This document shows, in pieces, positions 33,441-41,779 of a DNA stretch of 48,823 nt. The DNA lies in NCBI GenBank assembly GCA_003402745.1, contig QQND01000010.1:1-48823 (forward strand), written 5' to 3'. The position numbers and the translations under genes are program-made. Each line of letters opens with the position of its first letter. Positions within the stretch are counted from its first letter, which is position 1. This DNA is from Verrucomicrobiota bacterium (GTDB lineage Bacteria > Verrucomicrobiota > Verrucomicrobiia > Chthoniobacterales > Chthoniobacteraceae). The notes below the pieces were generated by a model. That model had not been told where the DNA came from. It searched no databases and saw only the letters and a program-made list of their open reading frames with translations.

Positions 33441-34583
33441 ATGTCCAATCATTCCGATCCCAAAAATTCCGCCGACTCCCATGACGCGCACAAGGTCACA
33501 GCGTCTGCGAAGCGGGAGCTTCCTGATCCCACGGAGGGCAACCAGTCCTTACCGCCAGCGCTTCTTCTTGTGTTCGCTGGCATCATCTGTTTTGCAGGCG
33601 TTTACCTTGGTATTTACCACGGGGGCTTTCAGGGGGCTGTGTTTAACGAAAGCGAATCCACGCCTGATTTGCTGTCCTCGAGGAAACCTGGCGCGGCAAC
33701 GTCGGCACAAGCTCCCGTTGAACTTTCCCTTGTCGAGCAGGGGAAGGCCATCTACTCAAACTGCCAACCCTGCCATCAGGCGAGTGGACTGGGAATCGCC
33801 GGGCAGTTTCCTACAATTGTTGGAACAGAATATGTGATCGGTTCTGAAAAGAGGTTGATTGCGATTCTCCTCAAGGGTTTGGGAGGTCCGATCAAGGTTG
33901 CAGGAGCGACTTACAACGGGGCGATGCCGGCTTGGGAAAAGGCTTTGTCTGATCGGAAAATCGCAGCTGTTGCTTCCTATGTCCGTGCTACATGGGGTAA
34001 CAATGCCCCGGAAATTTCTGAGGCCAAGGTTGCTGCTCTCAAAAAGCAACTAGCTGACCGTTCCGCTCCGTGGACGGAAGCCGAGCTCTTAGCGATCCCC
34101 GCAGACGCAGCAATCGAAGGCGCCGCCGAGGCACAGGGTGTGAAAGGCGCGGGCGCGGAGGCTGGTGTATCCACCGCGCCTAAGGGGGCCGCTGCAAGCG
34201 TTGACATTGAAGCGGGGAAGGCACAGTACATGGCGATTTGCGTGGCCTGCCATCAGCCTACGGGGTTGGGGCTTTTCCCTGTATTTCCTCCGCTTGTGAA
34301 TTCCGAGTACGTCAAGGGAAGTCCTGAGCGCATGGCGGCGATTGTTTTGAACGGCGTCATGGGGCCGATCATTGTCGACGGCAAGCCTTATAACAATATG
34401 ATGCCTGCTCAAGGCGCGGTCCTTACGGACACTAAGATTTCCCAGGTTGTTTCCTACGTGAGATCAGCCTTTGGCGAAGGGGCGAGCCCGGTGACCGTGG
34501 AGCAGGTGGCTGAGGCCCGAAAGAAGTATGGTTCCAGACCAACGGGGTGGACGGAGGCGGAGTTGAAGGCGTTTCCAGAGTAG
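33441..34583 (+). CDS. Membrane-anchored dihaem cytochrome c (CcoP-like architecture)
   Basis: 380 aa: a soluble N-terminus, one helix (about 39-59), then two cytochrome c domains with haem sites CQPCH (108-112) and CVACH (267-271). Axial Met candidates are in GAMPAW and NNMMPAQ. Each domain ends with a W-T-E-A-E-L motif. One helix plus two cytochrome domains is the CcoP architecture, and its place after the CcoN- and CcoO-like genes supports that reading, although sequence similarity to true CcoP is weak by eye. The second domain is closely similar to the next gene's product. Confidence 0.85.
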   Translation: MSNHSDPKNSADSHDAHKVTASAKRELPDPTEGNQSLPPALLLVFAGIICFAGVYLGIYHGGFQGAVFNESESTPDLLSSRKPGAATSAQAPVELSLVEQGKAIYSNCQPCHQASGLGIAGQFPTIVGTEYVIGSEKRLIAILLKGLGGPIKVAGATYNGAMPAWEKALSDRKIAAVASYVRATWGNNAPEISEAKVAALKKQLADRSAPWTEAELLAIPADAAIEGAAEAQGVKGAGAEAGVSTAPKGAAASVDIEAGKAQYMAICVACHQPTGLGLFPVFPPLVNSEYVKGSPERMAAIVLNGVMGPIIVDGKPYNNMMPAQGAVLTDTKISQVVSYVRSAFGEGASPVTVEQVAEARKKYGSRPTGWTEAELKAFPE

Positions 34584-34598
34584 TTTTTTTGATTATTT

Positions 34599-35054
34599 AT
34601 GAAGAAATTGTTTGCACTTTTTTCGGTTGTTTTGATCCAGTCGTCCAGCGCTCAGGACCAGATGGAGCTTGGAAAGACGGTGTACATGCAGCTGTGCGTG
34701 GCCTGTCATCAACCCACAGGGGCTGGACTTCCCCCTGTCTTTCCTCCAGTGATTCAAACTGAGTATGTATCTGGCTCTCCGGAGCGTTTCGCTGCGATGA
34801 TTCTCAAGGGAGTTATGGGTCCAATAACAGTGAATGGGATGACTTACAATAATATGATGCCTCCTCAGGAAGCGCTTCTCACAGACGAGAAAATTGCGGC
34901 GGCAATCACGTATGTCCGGGGCAGTTTTGGAAACACTTACCCAGCAGTCTCCCCCGAGGTTGTTAAAGCTGCACGTGCAAAGTTTACTGACCGTAAGACT
35001 TCCTGGTTGGAAGCTGACCTCAAGGCGTGGCCGGAAGGTGCGGCGTCCAAGTAA
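34599..35054 (+). CDS. Small soluble monohaem cytochrome c
   Basis: 151 aa with a cleavable signal peptide (cut probably after SSSAQ region near residue 19) and a single haem site CVACH. It shares long identical stretches with the second domain of the preceding dihaem protein (for example VACHQPTG, VFPP, GVMGPI, NNMMP) and the same C-terminal W-L-E-A-D-L-K-A-W-P motif, so it arose by domain duplication. It is encoded directly before the oxidase subunit I gene and is a good candidate for the mobile donor to the aa3 oxidase, whose subunit II has no fused cytochrome domain. Confidence 0.9.
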   Translation: MKKLFALFSVVLIQSSSAQDQMELGKTVYMQLCVACHQPTGAGLPPVFPPVIQTEYVSGSPERFAAMILKGVMGPITVNGMTYNNMMPPQEALLTDEKIAAAITYVRGSFGNTYPAVSPEVVKAARAKFTDRKTSWLEADLKAWPEGAASK

Positions 35055-35160
35055 AATGTGCTAGAGCGGAAAGTTTTTTTCGATAACATTAGAACAGCCG
35101 GCTTTCTAAGGAAAGATGCTGCAACTCGTTAGTTCTCAAACCTGCAAATAGACTGAATTT

Positions 35161-36981
35161 ATGTCGAGCATCGCTACCGCAGATGTAGGGCACCATGGGG
35201 GAACGGAACCCCACGGCGATCACCACCACCATGAGCTTGGGTTCTGGCAGAAATATGTTTTCTCTACGGACCACAAGGTGATTGGGTTGCAGTACGGGAT
35301 CACGGGGCTGAGCTTCTTGTTTTTCGGCTTTTTGCTGATGCTCGTGATGCGTTGGCAGCTTGCGAACCCGGGCGCTGCGGTGCCTGTGGTTGGCGCTTTT
35401 TTGCGCAGTGTTTTTGGCGAAACCGTCATGACAGATTCCGGCGCGCTGACGGCGGCAGGCTACAACGTTTTCGGGGCAATGCACGGAACTATCATGGTGT
35501 TTTTCGGGGTGGTGCCTGTTGCCGTGGCTGGTTTTGGAAACTATGTCGTGCCCCTGCAGATTGGCGCTCCCGACATGGCTTTCCCGAAGTTGAACATGGC
35601 GAGCTTCTGGTGTTTCTTCACGAGTTGTGTGATTATGACGGGCAGTTTTTTCGTCAAAGGGAGCGCTGCAAAGTCTGGGTGGACGGCCTATCCGCCTTTG
35701 GCTGGGATTGCAGACTTGGAGAGCGGGAGTCTTTGGCTCAACGGTCAAACGGTCTGGCTGATTGCGATGGTGTTCAACATCACAGGTTCTTTGCTCGGTT
35801 CGATTAACTTTATCACGACGATCATTCAGTTGCGGGCTCCAGGTTTAACGTGGATGCGGTTGCCTTTTTTCGTATGGGCGCAATTCGTGACTGCATTTCT
35901 TTTGGTGCTCGCATTTCCCCCGCTTGAAGCTGCCGGATTCATGCAGTTGACGGACCGTGTTCTGGGGACGAGTTTTTTCATGCCTACCGGACTGATGGTG
36001 GGCCAAACCGTTGCGCAGACTTGGTCCGGTGGTGGCAGTCCTATTCTTTGGCAACACTTGTTTTGGTTTCTCGCGCATCCTGAGGTGTATGTCCTGATTC
36101 TGCCTGCCATTGGTATTGTCTCCGAAATCGTTGCGAACAATACGAGAAAGCCTCTCTATGGTTACAAGGCCATGGTGTATTCCGTGTTCACCCTTGGGTT
36201 CCTTTCCTTCATCGTGTGGGCCCATCACATGTATATGACGGGAATGGGCGCGAAAGTTGCCGCGTTTTTCCAAGTGACAACGATCATGATCTCAGTTCCC
36301 TCTGTGATCCTGCTCACCGCCCTCCTGCTGTCTCTTTGGGGCGGGTCGATCCGTTTTAACACGCCAATGTTGTTCGCAACGGCTTTTCTTCCCATGTTTG
36401 GACTTGGTGGGTTGACCGGGATTCCTCTGGCCTTCAATGCCGTGGATCTGTTTCTTCACGACACGTATTATGTCATCGGTCACTTTCATTACGTGGTGGC
36501 TCCCGGTACGATCTTTGGCCTCTTTGCTGGAGTGTACTTCTGGTATCCCAAGGTGACAGGGCGGAAAATGAGCGAATTTCTTGGAAAGGTCCACTTTTGG
36601 GGCTCCCTAGTCTTCATCAACGGATTGTTTTTCCCGATGTTCTTGCAAGGGATGGCAGGCGTGCACCGCCGCTGGTATGATGGTGGCGTGACGTACGAGC
36701 AGCTCGCGGGTCCGGTGCTTCACTGGAATAAGGTGATGACGGTTTCGGCGGGTCTGCTGGCGCTTTTCCAGTTGGTTTTCATCTTCAATTTTTTCACAAG
36801 CTGGAGAATCGGTAAAAAGGTCGGACGCAATCCATGGGATGCGACGACGATTGATTGGGACACCCCAACTCCTCCCCCGCACGGCAATTTTGATAAGCCT
36901 GTAGAAGTGTTTCGCGGGCCTTATGAATACAGCGTGCCTGGGCACTCTTCCGACTTTCACCCCCAGTCCCAGCGTGACTAG
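35161..36981 (+). CDS. ctaD: Cytochrome c oxidase subunit I, A-type haem-copper oxidase
   Basis: 606 aa, the catalytic subunit that reduces O2 to water and pumps protons. All ligands are present: low-spin haem His in AMHGTIMVFF, CuB His and cross-linked Tyr in LAHPEVYVL, the HH pair in WAHHMYMTG, and HFH in VIGHFHYVV. The Glu in HPEV indicates an A1-type D-channel. The N-terminus is His-rich (HHGGTEPHGDHHHH). This is the working terminal oxidase of the locus, in contrast to the ligand-less CcoN-like protein encoded 2.5 kb upstream. A 106-bp gap without a clear promoter precedes it. Confidence 0.97.
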   Translation: MSSIATADVGHHGGTEPHGDHHHHELGFWQKYVFSTDHKVIGLQYGITGLSFLFFGFLLMLVMRWQLANPGAAVPVVGAFLRSVFGETVMTDSGALTAAGYNVFGAMHGTIMVFFGVVPVAVAGFGNYVVPLQIGAPDMAFPKLNMASFWCFFTSCVIMTGSFFVKGSAAKSGWTAYPPLAGIADLESGSLWLNGQTVWLIAMVFNITGSLLGSINFITTIIQLRAPGLTWMRLPFFVWAQFVTAFLLVLAFPPLEAAGFMQLTDRVLGTSFFMPTGLMVGQTVAQTWSGGGSPILWQHLFWFLAHPEVYVLILPAIGIVSEIVANNTRKPLYGYKAMVYSVFTLGFLSFIVWAHHMYMTGMGAKVAAFFQVTTIMISVPSVILLTALLLSLWGGSIRFNTPMLFATAFLPMFGLGGLTGIPLAFNAVDLFLHDTYYVIGHFHYVVAPGTIFGLFAGVYFWYPKVTGRKMSEFLGKVHFWGSLVFINGLFFPMFLQGMAGVHRRWYDGGVTYEQLAGPVLHWNKVMTVSAGLLALFQLVFIFNFFTSWRIGKKVGRNPWDATTIDWDTPTPPPHGNFDKPVEVFRGPYEYSVPGHSSDFHPQSQRD

Positions 36982-37048
36982 GTATGTCACGCGCCTCTTG
37001 GTTATCTTGTCCAAATGGGGCGCGAGGACCGTTTTTTAAAAGGCATCT

Positions 37049-38041
37049 ATGTCTAATCTAATCACAAAGTATTTCCCGTTTTTCACTGACGCAGAGGTTC
37101 CGCATACGGTTTCGGCGCGTCCCGACACTGGTCTTTACAGCGCGAAACTTGGAATTTGGTTGTTCCTGGCTTCCGAAGTGATGCTCTTTGGCGGCCTGTT
37201 TTCGGCATACATCTTTTTGCGGATCGGTGCTGAGCCTGGATATTGGCCCTCAGGTCTCTTAAACGTGCCCGTGGGGACGATGAACACGGCCATTCTCATT
37301 GTTTCTTCGATCACGGTGGTCATGGCGTGGGCGGCGCTGAAAATGCGCCAACTGGGGAAGTACAAGTTGTATATGCTTGTGACTATCATCTGCGGGTTGA
37401 TATTCCTTACCGTTAAACTCAGTTATGAATGGCCTGCAAAGTTTAATCATTTCGGGGTATTTATTAGAAAGGATGCCGCTTCCAAGTATGAGGAGTTTCT
37501 TGGAAACAAACATCTTCAGGATGCGGGACAGAATCCGCGTTGGGAGATTTCAGGCCACTTGCTTGATGCGCCGAAAGGCTCAAGCTACTCGCATCAGGCA
37601 GAACACAACGCTGAACATTTTGCTCACGAAACAGGAAGGCACGATGCCGTAACTCCCGCTGAGAATGATTACGTGATTCAGGTGGACGCAGTGAATGCGA
37701 ATCCTTCGGACAAGGAGAATGACAGGCCTCACTTTTGGCCGGTTCCGATGAGCACCAAACTTGCCGTGATTAGTGCGGCCGACGTCGAATCAGCGAGTGT
37801 CTTTGCTCCCAGGCACAGCACCTACTTCGCCACTTATTTCCTAATCACTGGCCTCCACGGATTACACGTCCTCGGTGGGATTTTGGTGTTTCTTTATCTG
37901 TGGCTCCCGTTTCCGGGGGGCACGAAGCTTTACAAGACCAACCCCGAACATTTAGCCAACCGTGTCGAAATCGCTGGGCTTTTCTGGCATTTCGTCGACC
38001 TCGTTTGGATCTTTGTGTTTCCTATTTTTTACCTTCTCTAG
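37049..38041 (+). CDS. ctaE: Cytochrome c oxidase subunit III with a large hydrophilic insertion
   Basis: 330 aa. The N-terminal helices (LGIWLFLASEVMLFGGLFSAY) and C-terminal motifs (LITGLHGLHVLGG, GLFWHFVDLVWIFVFP) are typical of subunit III. Between them, about residues 130-255 form a hydrophilic, His/Glu/Asp-rich segment roughly 100 residues longer than in common homologues, positioned between membrane helices. It is 67 nt downstream of subunit I and 2 nt before subunit IV. Confidence 0.93.
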   Translation: MSNLITKYFPFFTDAEVPHTVSARPDTGLYSAKLGIWLFLASEVMLFGGLFSAYIFLRIGAEPGYWPSGLLNVPVGTMNTAILIVSSITVVMAWAALKMRQLGKYKLYMLVTIICGLIFLTVKLSYEWPAKFNHFGVFIRKDAASKYEEFLGNKHLQDAGQNPRWEISGHLLDAPKGSSYSHQAEHNAEHFAHETGRHDAVTPAENDYVIQVDAVNANPSDKENDRPHFWPVPMSTKLAVISAADVESASVFAPRHSTYFATYFLITGLHGLHVLGGILVFLYLWLPFPGGTKLYKTNPEHLANRVEIAGLFWHFVDLVWIFVFPIFYLL

Positions 38042-38043
38042 TC

Positions 38044-38433
38044 ATGAGCGCTTCTCCTTCGCACGTTCCTGCAACACAGGCGACCTCGCACGGCGATCAC
38101 GCCGCTGCTGATCAGGCAGCCGAAGCCGCCCATATCGCCGCGCACCTGGGTGCCTACGTGAAGGTGGGCGTGGGTTTGTTGGTTCTTACGGGAATCACCG
38201 TGGGCCTTTCCTATGTGGACTTTGGTTCTCGCAGCATGAACATCATCGTCGGGATGATTGTTGCGACGATCAAGGCTTCGATGGTGGCGGCGATCTTCAT
38301 GCATCTCAAGGGTGAGAAGATGACGATTTGGCGCTTTCTCATCATGACATGCATTTTTGCAATGGGTCTTTTCTTCCTGACCTTCTTGGCGCATTCGGAT
38401 CCCATCATGGGAACGTCTTATTCAACCCACTAA
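38044..38433 (+). CDS. ctaF: Cytochrome c oxidase subunit IV (prokaryotic COX4 type)
   Basis: 129 aa with a His/Ala-rich N-terminus and three membrane segments; the middle one contains GMIVATIKASMVAAIFMHLKGE, the recognisable COX4_pro motif (the K-A-x-x-V-x-x-x-F-M-H-L pattern). The ATG at 38044 follows the subunit III stop by 2 nt, which fits the tight packing, so the in-frame extension to 37900 is rejected. Confidence 0.9.
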   Translation: MSASPSHVPATQATSHGDHAAADQAAEAAHIAAHLGAYVKVGVGLLVLTGITVGLSYVDFGSRSMNIIVGMIVATIKASMVAAIFMHLKGEKMTIWRFLIMTCIFAMGLFFLTFLAHSDPIMGTSYSTH

Positions 38434-38436
38434 ACA

Positions 38437-38622
38437 ATGTCCCTAAAAGCGTTTCATCTGTTTTTCATCCTCGTATCTATTCTGTTTTCTGCGGGAATGG
38501 GCATTTGGGCGTTCAAGACTGGAGCGTCTGACGGCCTGGGCTGGGGGTGCTGTGTGGCTGCCCTTTTAATGGTTGGGTATGGGGTGTCATTTGTGAACAA
38601 GTCTAAGTCGATTATCACATGA
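38437..38622 (+). CDS. Small two-helix membrane protein of unknown function
   Basis: 61 aa with two hydrophobic segments (about 5-24 and 33-52) and a short polar tail. It lies between subunit IV and subunit II of the oxidase, 3 nt after the former, and its stop overlaps the next start (ATGA). No family is recognised. The position suggests a small accessory subunit or assembly factor. Confidence 0.7.
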   Translation: MSLKAFHLFFILVSILFSAGMGIWAFKTGASDGLGWGCCVAALLMVGYGVSFVNKSKSIIT

Positions 38623-38885
38623 AAAAGTCACTGTATTGTTTCTCCTGGCTTTTGTTGCTTGTTATCTTTGCACCGGTTTCGGCCAGGGCTTGCACTGTAT
38701 GCATGGGGTCTAATGGGACGATCGGGGAGGCTGCCAATGGAGCGATTTTCGTGATGCTCGGCGTTCTCGGTTCCGTGTTGGGCTTGATTGTTATGGCGGG
38801 CTACAGTGTGGTTAAACGTGGTCGTTTGCCGCTTCCCCCGCACGCTGAACTCGCCAGAGCCATGTCCGGCTCCCAACTGAAATAA
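38619..38885 (+). CDS. Small secreted/membrane protein with a CxxC motif, oxidase-associated
   Basis: 88 aa: an N-terminal signal peptide (about residues 1-24), a mature N-terminus that begins with ACTVCMGS, one membrane helix (about 43-64), and a basic C-terminal tail. The periplasmic CxxC followed by Met could bind copper or exchange disulphides, which would suit CuA/CuB assembly, but this is only inference. Translationally coupled to the previous gene by a 4-nt overlap and 4 nt before subunit II. Confidence 0.75.
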   Translation: MKKSLYCFSWLLLLVIFAPVSARACTVCMGSNGTIGEAANGAIFVMLGVLGSVLGLIVMAGYSVVKRGRLPLPPHAELARAMSGSQLK

Positions 38886-38889
38886 ATAT

Positions 38890-39654
38890 ATGCTTAACAA
38901 GTTGATGGGGATCGTCCCAAATGCCTCGGAACACGGTAGGGCTGTGGAGCATATGCTTGAGATATGCCACTGGTTCATGCTCGTGTTGTTTGTTGGTTGG
39001 GGAACCTTTTTTCTGGTGGCCTTGTACAAGTTCAACCAGAGCAAACATCCGAAGGCGGATTATCATGGGGTTCGCAGCCACGCGTCCACGCACGCGGAGT
39101 TTGCGGTGATTATGATTGAAGCTTCCCTCCTCCTCGGGTTTGCGGTCCCTCTCTGGGGAAAACGCGTTCTCGATGTTCCGGACCAGTCTGAGGCAATGCG
39201 CGTCCGTGCAATCGGGGAGCAGTATGCTTGGAATTTTCATTACGCAGGTCCGGACGGAGTTTTCGGCAAACAGGGTGCAAGGTTCGTGAGTTCCAGCAAT
39301 CCTCTGGGTCTCGATCCGGAAGACGAGGCAGGCAAAGATGATATTGTGTCCAAGAACGAACTCCATGTGATCAACCAGCAACCTGTGGTGTTGGAGGTGA
39401 GCTCTAAAGACGTGATCCATGCGGTATCCGTTCCCCACATGAGGATTGCTCAGGACGCAATCCCTGGCTCGAAGGTTCCGCTCTGGTTTCGTCCGGTCAA
39501 ACTCGGGAAGTATGAGATTGTTTGCGCCCAGTTGTGCGGCGCCGGGCATTACGCGATGCGCTCCCACATTATCGTTGAGAAGCAGGACGAGTTTGACGCT
39601 TTCCTGAAGGAGTTAAACCAGATGCAACACCCGGCTGGTGCTGTAGCCAAGTAG
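38890..39654 (+). CDS. ctaC: Cytochrome c oxidase subunit II (CuA domain)
   Basis: 254 aa with two N-terminal membrane helices and a periplasmic cupredoxin domain. The CuA ligands are visible: His in DVIHAVSVP, and Cys-x3-Cys-x3-His-x2-Met in CAQLCGAGHYAM. The residue between the cysteines is Gln instead of the common Glu, a variation known in other bacteria. No C-terminal cytochrome c domain is fused, so this is aa3 and not caa3 type. It is encoded last among the structural genes, an unusual order, since subunit II normally precedes subunit I. Confidence 0.95.
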   Translation: MLNKLMGIVPNASEHGRAVEHMLEICHWFMLVLFVGWGTFFLVALYKFNQSKHPKADYHGVRSHASTHAEFAVIMIEASLLLGFAVPLWGKRVLDVPDQSEAMRVRAIGEQYAWNFHYAGPDGVFGKQGARFVSSSNPLGLDPEDEAGKDDIVSKNELHVINQQPVVLEVSSKDVIHAVSVPHMRIAQDAIPGSKVPLWFRPVKLGKYEIVCAQLCGAGHYAMRSHIIVEKQDEFDAFLKELNQMQHPAGAVAK

Positions 39655-39663
39655 TGGTGCTCG

Positions 39664-39689
39664 CCCCTGTGGCCCAGAGAGCCACGGGG
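39664..39689 (+). other. Hairpin between oxidase structural and assembly genes
   Basis: CCCC(T)GTGGC (39664-39673) pairs with GCCACGGGG (39681-39689) with one bulged base and a 7-nt loop. A T-run occurs only 30 nt later. It may stabilise the 3' end of structural transcripts or lower expression of the assembly genes that follow. Confidence 0.4.
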
Positions 39690-39753
39690 ATTGGACTTCC
39701 GGATTCCAGCGGATGAAACTTTTTTGGTTCCCGAAGGATTCTGAACGATTCTT

Positions 39754-40881
39754 TTGAAGATTAAACAACTCATTTGGACGGCTCGCGTAGCTGTCACGCT
39801 GGTTTTCTGCCTGATTTTCATCGGCGGCTTGGTGACCAGTTGGCAAGCCGGCATGGCTGTTCCCGACTGGCCCCTGAGTTTTGGGAGTCTTAACCCCGAG
39901 GGATGGTGGTCGGATTTCCCTGTGCGCCTTGAGCACGGGCACCGTGTTTTTGCGGCGTGTGTGGGGGTTGTTGTGGGTGTTTTGTGTGCGGGAGTTTGGG
40001 GGAACATGCGCGCGCTTTTGGTGGCGGTTGTGGTCTCCGGAGTGTCTGCCTGGCTCGGAGGTAGGTTTGGCGCTCCTGCTTCAATGCGTGCGCATTTGGG
40101 CATCTGGCCTGCAGCTTTGGCCTTTTTGGCGTGCCTGTTTCTAATCGGGGGTCAACGTTCTAGTACTGGGCGGGTAGAGCGCGGACTGGCTGTCGCGGCA
40201 TTCATTTTGGTGTGCTGCCAGGCCACTCTTGGCGGGCTTCGGGTAACCCGTGAAACGGCCGGTGCTGTCGACGTGGCGGTCGTTTTAAGAGTGCTTCACG
40301 CGTGCGTCGCCCAGGGCTTTCTTACGGTCCTTGCTGTGTTGACCGTGCGCCTCGGGCTTTTGGGTCAAGGTCACGTTCAGTCTGGAGGGGTAAGGGTGCC
40401 GCCGGCTCCCGGGGTACCTCATTCTTGGGCGGGTTTTGCGGTGTGTGCGGTCTATGGCCAGCTTGTGATTGGCGCCTCGATGCGGCATTTGGGTGCTGGG
40501 CTGGCGATCCCGACGTTTCCAGCGGCGAATCCTGAGGGCGGTTGGCTGCCGTCGGTTCACAATGTGTACACCGATCTTAATTTTTCCCACACGCGTGTGG
40601 GCGCATTGTTTGTGTCAGTCATTGTTTTGACTGCAGTGCTCAAGACGATGCGCACTTTTCCGTGGGGGTCCTTGATGAATGTACGCGCGCTTTGGTGCGG
40701 TGTTTTAATTGTTCTGCAAGCTGTTTTGGGTGTGCTCGTGGTGGTTCATCAGAAGCCGAAGACGCTGGCGACGCTGCACGTCGTGCTTGGCGCCGCGTTG
40801 CTCGCGAGTTTGGCGGCTTTATGGGTTCATACGAATGCGGGTTGGGACGACTCCGGGAGGAAGGTGTCTGATGAAAGGTGA
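39754..40881 (+). CDS. ctaA: Haem A synthase (COX15/CtaA family)
   Basis: 375 aa, eight membrane helices in two homologous halves. Converts haem O to haem A for the aa3 oxidase. Conserved elements seen are MAVPDWPLSFG near the N-terminus, the haem His in LEHGHR, a second His in RVLHA, FSHTRVGAL in the second half, and the final His in ATLHVVLG. The start is a TTG at 39754 with no alternative ATG before the first helix. It overlaps ctaB by 11 nt. Confidence 0.92.
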   Translation: MKIKQLIWTARVAVTLVFCLIFIGGLVTSWQAGMAVPDWPLSFGSLNPEGWWSDFPVRLEHGHRVFAACVGVVVGVLCAGVWGNMRALLVAVVVSGVSAWLGGRFGAPASMRAHLGIWPAALAFLACLFLIGGQRSSTGRVERGLAVAAFILVCCQATLGGLRVTRETAGAVDVAVVLRVLHACVAQGFLTVLAVLTVRLGLLGQGHVQSGGVRVPPAPGVPHSWAGFAVCAVYGQLVIGASMRHLGAGLAIPTFPAANPEGGWLPSVHNVYTDLNFSHTRVGALFVSVIVLTAVLKTMRTFPWGSLMNVRALWCGVLIVLQAVLGVLVVVHQKPKTLATLHVVLGAALLASLAALWVHTNAGWDDSGRKVSDER

Positions 40882-41773
40882 GAGCGACCCGCCTCGAGTG
40901 GCAACTGTGAAAAAGGTGAGTTTTGCTGCCGATTTCGCAACGCTTACGAAGGCGCGGCTTAGTCTTTTGGTTGTTTTTACAACAGGAATTGGTTTTGCCG
41001 TAGGCGCGCGAGATTCTGCGACTATTTTTGATTTGTTGTTTGCGATCCTCGGGACATCTCTGGCTGCGGCATCGGCAGGCGCATTGAACCAATGGATGGA
41101 ATCCAACGTGGACCAGTTGATGGAACGGACGAAGGACCGGCCTCTTGCAACGGGCCGATGGAGCCGGGCGCGCGGACTTTGTGTCGGCGTGGTCTTGGGG
41201 ATCCTCGGGGTTGGTACGCTTTGGATGAAGCTTCCCGAGCCAGCGGCGTGGTTTGCGATTGCGACCATTGTTGTTTATCTGGCGCTTTACACTCCGCTGA
41301 AGCGTCACAGTGCATGGTGCGTGCTCGTAGGGGCAGTGTCGGGTGCGCTGCCTCCCGTGATAGGGTGGGCGGCCACGGGTTCCGAAGAAAAATGGCTCGC
41401 GTGGGTGCTTTTTGGTATTCTGTTTTGCTGGCAGATGCCTCACTTTCTGGCAATCGCTTGGATGTACAGGGAAGAGTACAGGCAGGCGGGCTTTGTCATG
41501 CTGAAAGCGGATGACGAAGACGGGCTTGCCACAGCAATTCAGGCCCTGGTTTTTGCCGTCTTGCTCGCCCTGGTGACACTGGTCCCGATATTCAACGGGT
41601 GCGGATCTGCTCTTTATAGGATTGGCGCTATTATATTGGACGTGCTTTTTTGTGGGGCGTCGGTGGTGTTTTTGGTGGAACGTTCGAGGGTGAGTGCGAG
41701 ACGTTTATTTTTTATGTCGATCATCTACCTGCCGCTGATCCTCAGTTTGCTGGCCGTTACTCGGAGGTTTTAG
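40871..41773 (+). CDS. ctaB: Protohaem IX farnesyltransferase (haem O synthase)
   Basis: 300 aa UbiA-family prenyltransferase that adds a farnesyl group to haem b, giving haem O, the substrate of the upstream CtaA. The Asp-rich motif NQWMESNVDQLMERTKDRPL is intact, and the second conserved region CWQMPHFLAIAWMYREEY is present. The ATG at 40871 lies within the ctaA 3' end and has a weak GGGAGG-like sequence upstream; the frame open to 40709 inside ctaA is discounted. Confidence 0.95.
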   Translation: MKGESDPPRVATVKKVSFAADFATLTKARLSLLVVFTTGIGFAVGARDSATIFDLLFAILGTSLAAASAGALNQWMESNVDQLMERTKDRPLATGRWSRARGLCVGVVLGILGVGTLWMKLPEPAAWFAIATIVVYLALYTPLKRHSAWCVLVGAVSGALPPVIGWAATGSEEKWLAWVLFGILFCWQMPHFLAIAWMYREEYRQAGFVMLKADDEDGLATAIQALVFAVLLALVTLVPIFNGCGSALYRIGAIILDVLFCGASVVFLVERSRVSARRLFFMSIIYLPLILSLLAVTRRF

Positions 41774-41779
41774 TTTCTG

